From: Bog-473 sp035552395
GTDB taxonomy: Bacteria > Actinomycetota > Acidimicrobiia > Acidimicrobiales > RAAP-2
DNA: 5,179 bases
Assembly: GCA_035552395.1 (NCBI GenBank)
Contig: DASZLL010000101.1
Coordinates: 1-5,179 of the forward strand
Direction: 5' to 3'
Below the pieces are notes generated by a model. That model made no database searches, was not told where the DNA came from, and saw nothing but the letters and a program-made list of their open reading frames with translations. A program made the position numbers and the translations under genes. Numbering within the stretch: the stretch's first letter is position 1; each line of letters begins with the position of its first letter. This document shows positions 4,755-5,179 of the stretch, piece after piece.

Positions 4755-5179
4755 CTACTCGCCAAGCGCTCGGACGATGACATCCGCAGTTTCGGCGCCG
4801 CTGTAATTCTGCTGCCCGGTGATGAGGTTGCCGTCACGGATTGCGAAGCCCCTCCACAGACCAGCTTGGATGTAGTTGGCCCCGAGCTTTTTCATTTCGT
4901 CCTCGATGCGCCACGGCATGACATGGGTGCCCCTCGGCAGCGCGCCGGCCGACCAGACCGCCTCATCGACGAAGTCCTCCTCGATGTTGGTGAAGCCGGT
5001 GACGGTGCGATCCTTCACCAGCGGGTCGCCGTTGGACGAAGTGGCGTAGCGAAGTACGGCGACGCCGTGGCACAGCGCGGCGGCGATCTTGCCCGCCTCG
5101 AAGAACTCCGCGAACTTGGCGTGCAGATTCGTCGCCTTCTCCATCGTGAACATCGGGCCTTCCCCCCCGGCAACCACGA
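4755..5179 (-). CDS. DJ-1/PfpI-family (type 1 glutamine amidotransferase-like) protein, N-terminus outside window
   Basis: The minus-strand frame is open from the window edge to TAG 4755 and shows about 140 C-terminal residues. VVAGGEGPMFTME is the 'vpGGhGpm' strand-turn. AALCHGVAVLRYA holds the nucleophile elbow, with the family's reactive Cys (visible residue 36) followed by His. TVTGFTNIEEDF, WRIEDEMKKLGANY and DGNLITGQQNYSGAETADVI follow in the order seen in Hsp31/PfpI-like members. These proteins are linked to glyoxalase III or chaperone/deglycase activity against methylglyoxal damage; which applies is unknown. The GTG at 5177 is an internal codon, since the family has a long N-terminal Rossmann-like part before this point. 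The gene converges with the operon across the decayed stretch; no terminator is seen. Confidence 0.88.
   Translation of the reverse strand, partial: VVAGGEGPMFTMEKATNLHAKFAEFFEAGKIAAALCHGVAVLRYATSSNGDPLVKDRTVTGFTNIEEDFVDEAVWSAGALPRGTHVMPWRIEDEMKKLGANYIQAGLWRGFAIRDGNLITGQQNYSGAETADVIVRALGE

Overview
The window is GC-rich DNA with strongly G/C-biased third codon positions, frequent GTG starts and promoter geometries suited to leaderless transcripts. Together with relatives of F420-dependent enzymes (a luciferase-like oxidoreductase and the relic of a deazaflavin-dependent nitroreductase), this points to an actinobacterium. Genus cannot be told from the sequence.

Left flank (1 to about 1585): a run of damaged redox-type genes. 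The 3' end of a pirin-like cupin gene stops early, probably through a one-base insertion. It is followed by a relic of a deazaflavin (F420)-dependent nitroreductase, whose protein can be followed across three reading frames if a single C is restored at three places. On the minus strand lies a classical short-chain dehydrogenase/reductase (SDR) gene, complete at both ends but broken by one in-frame TAG at codon 189.

Centre (1586 to 4215): a compact divergent control region and an intact plus-strand operon. The control region carries a perfect 15-base palindrome, further inverted and direct repeats, and two back-to-back promoters sharing the palindrome as their -35 region. Both promoters place the expected transcript start on a start codon. 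Rightward this is the ATG of an HxlR-family regulator; leftward it is a GTG opening an unannotated 36-codon Cys-containing leader ORF whose TGA overlaps the SDR ATG. The operon runs HxlR regulator, a 29-residue small ORF, an SRPBCC (START-like) protein, an F420-type luciferase-like oxidoreductase, and a 125-residue conserved-looking protein. The first three junctions are all GTGA start/stop overlaps and the fourth is a 29-base overlap, so the genes are probably translated as one coupled unit.

Right flank (4216 to 5179): about 540 bases without an intact gene, holding coding-like fragments in three frames (one resembles the box I region of tyrosine recombinases). Then comes the C-terminal part of a DJ-1/PfpI-family gene on the minus strand, cut by the window end.

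Inference on function: HxlR regulators often sense quinones, aldehydes or other electrophiles through a conserved N-terminal Cys, present here. The regulator probably controls its own operon and the divergent SDR from the shared operator. The operon products (a ligand-binding SRPBCC fold, an F420-dependent hydride-transfer enzyme and an unknown small protein) would modify a small hydrophobic substrate that the sequence does not identify. The SDR half of the divergent pair appears to have been lost by mutation.
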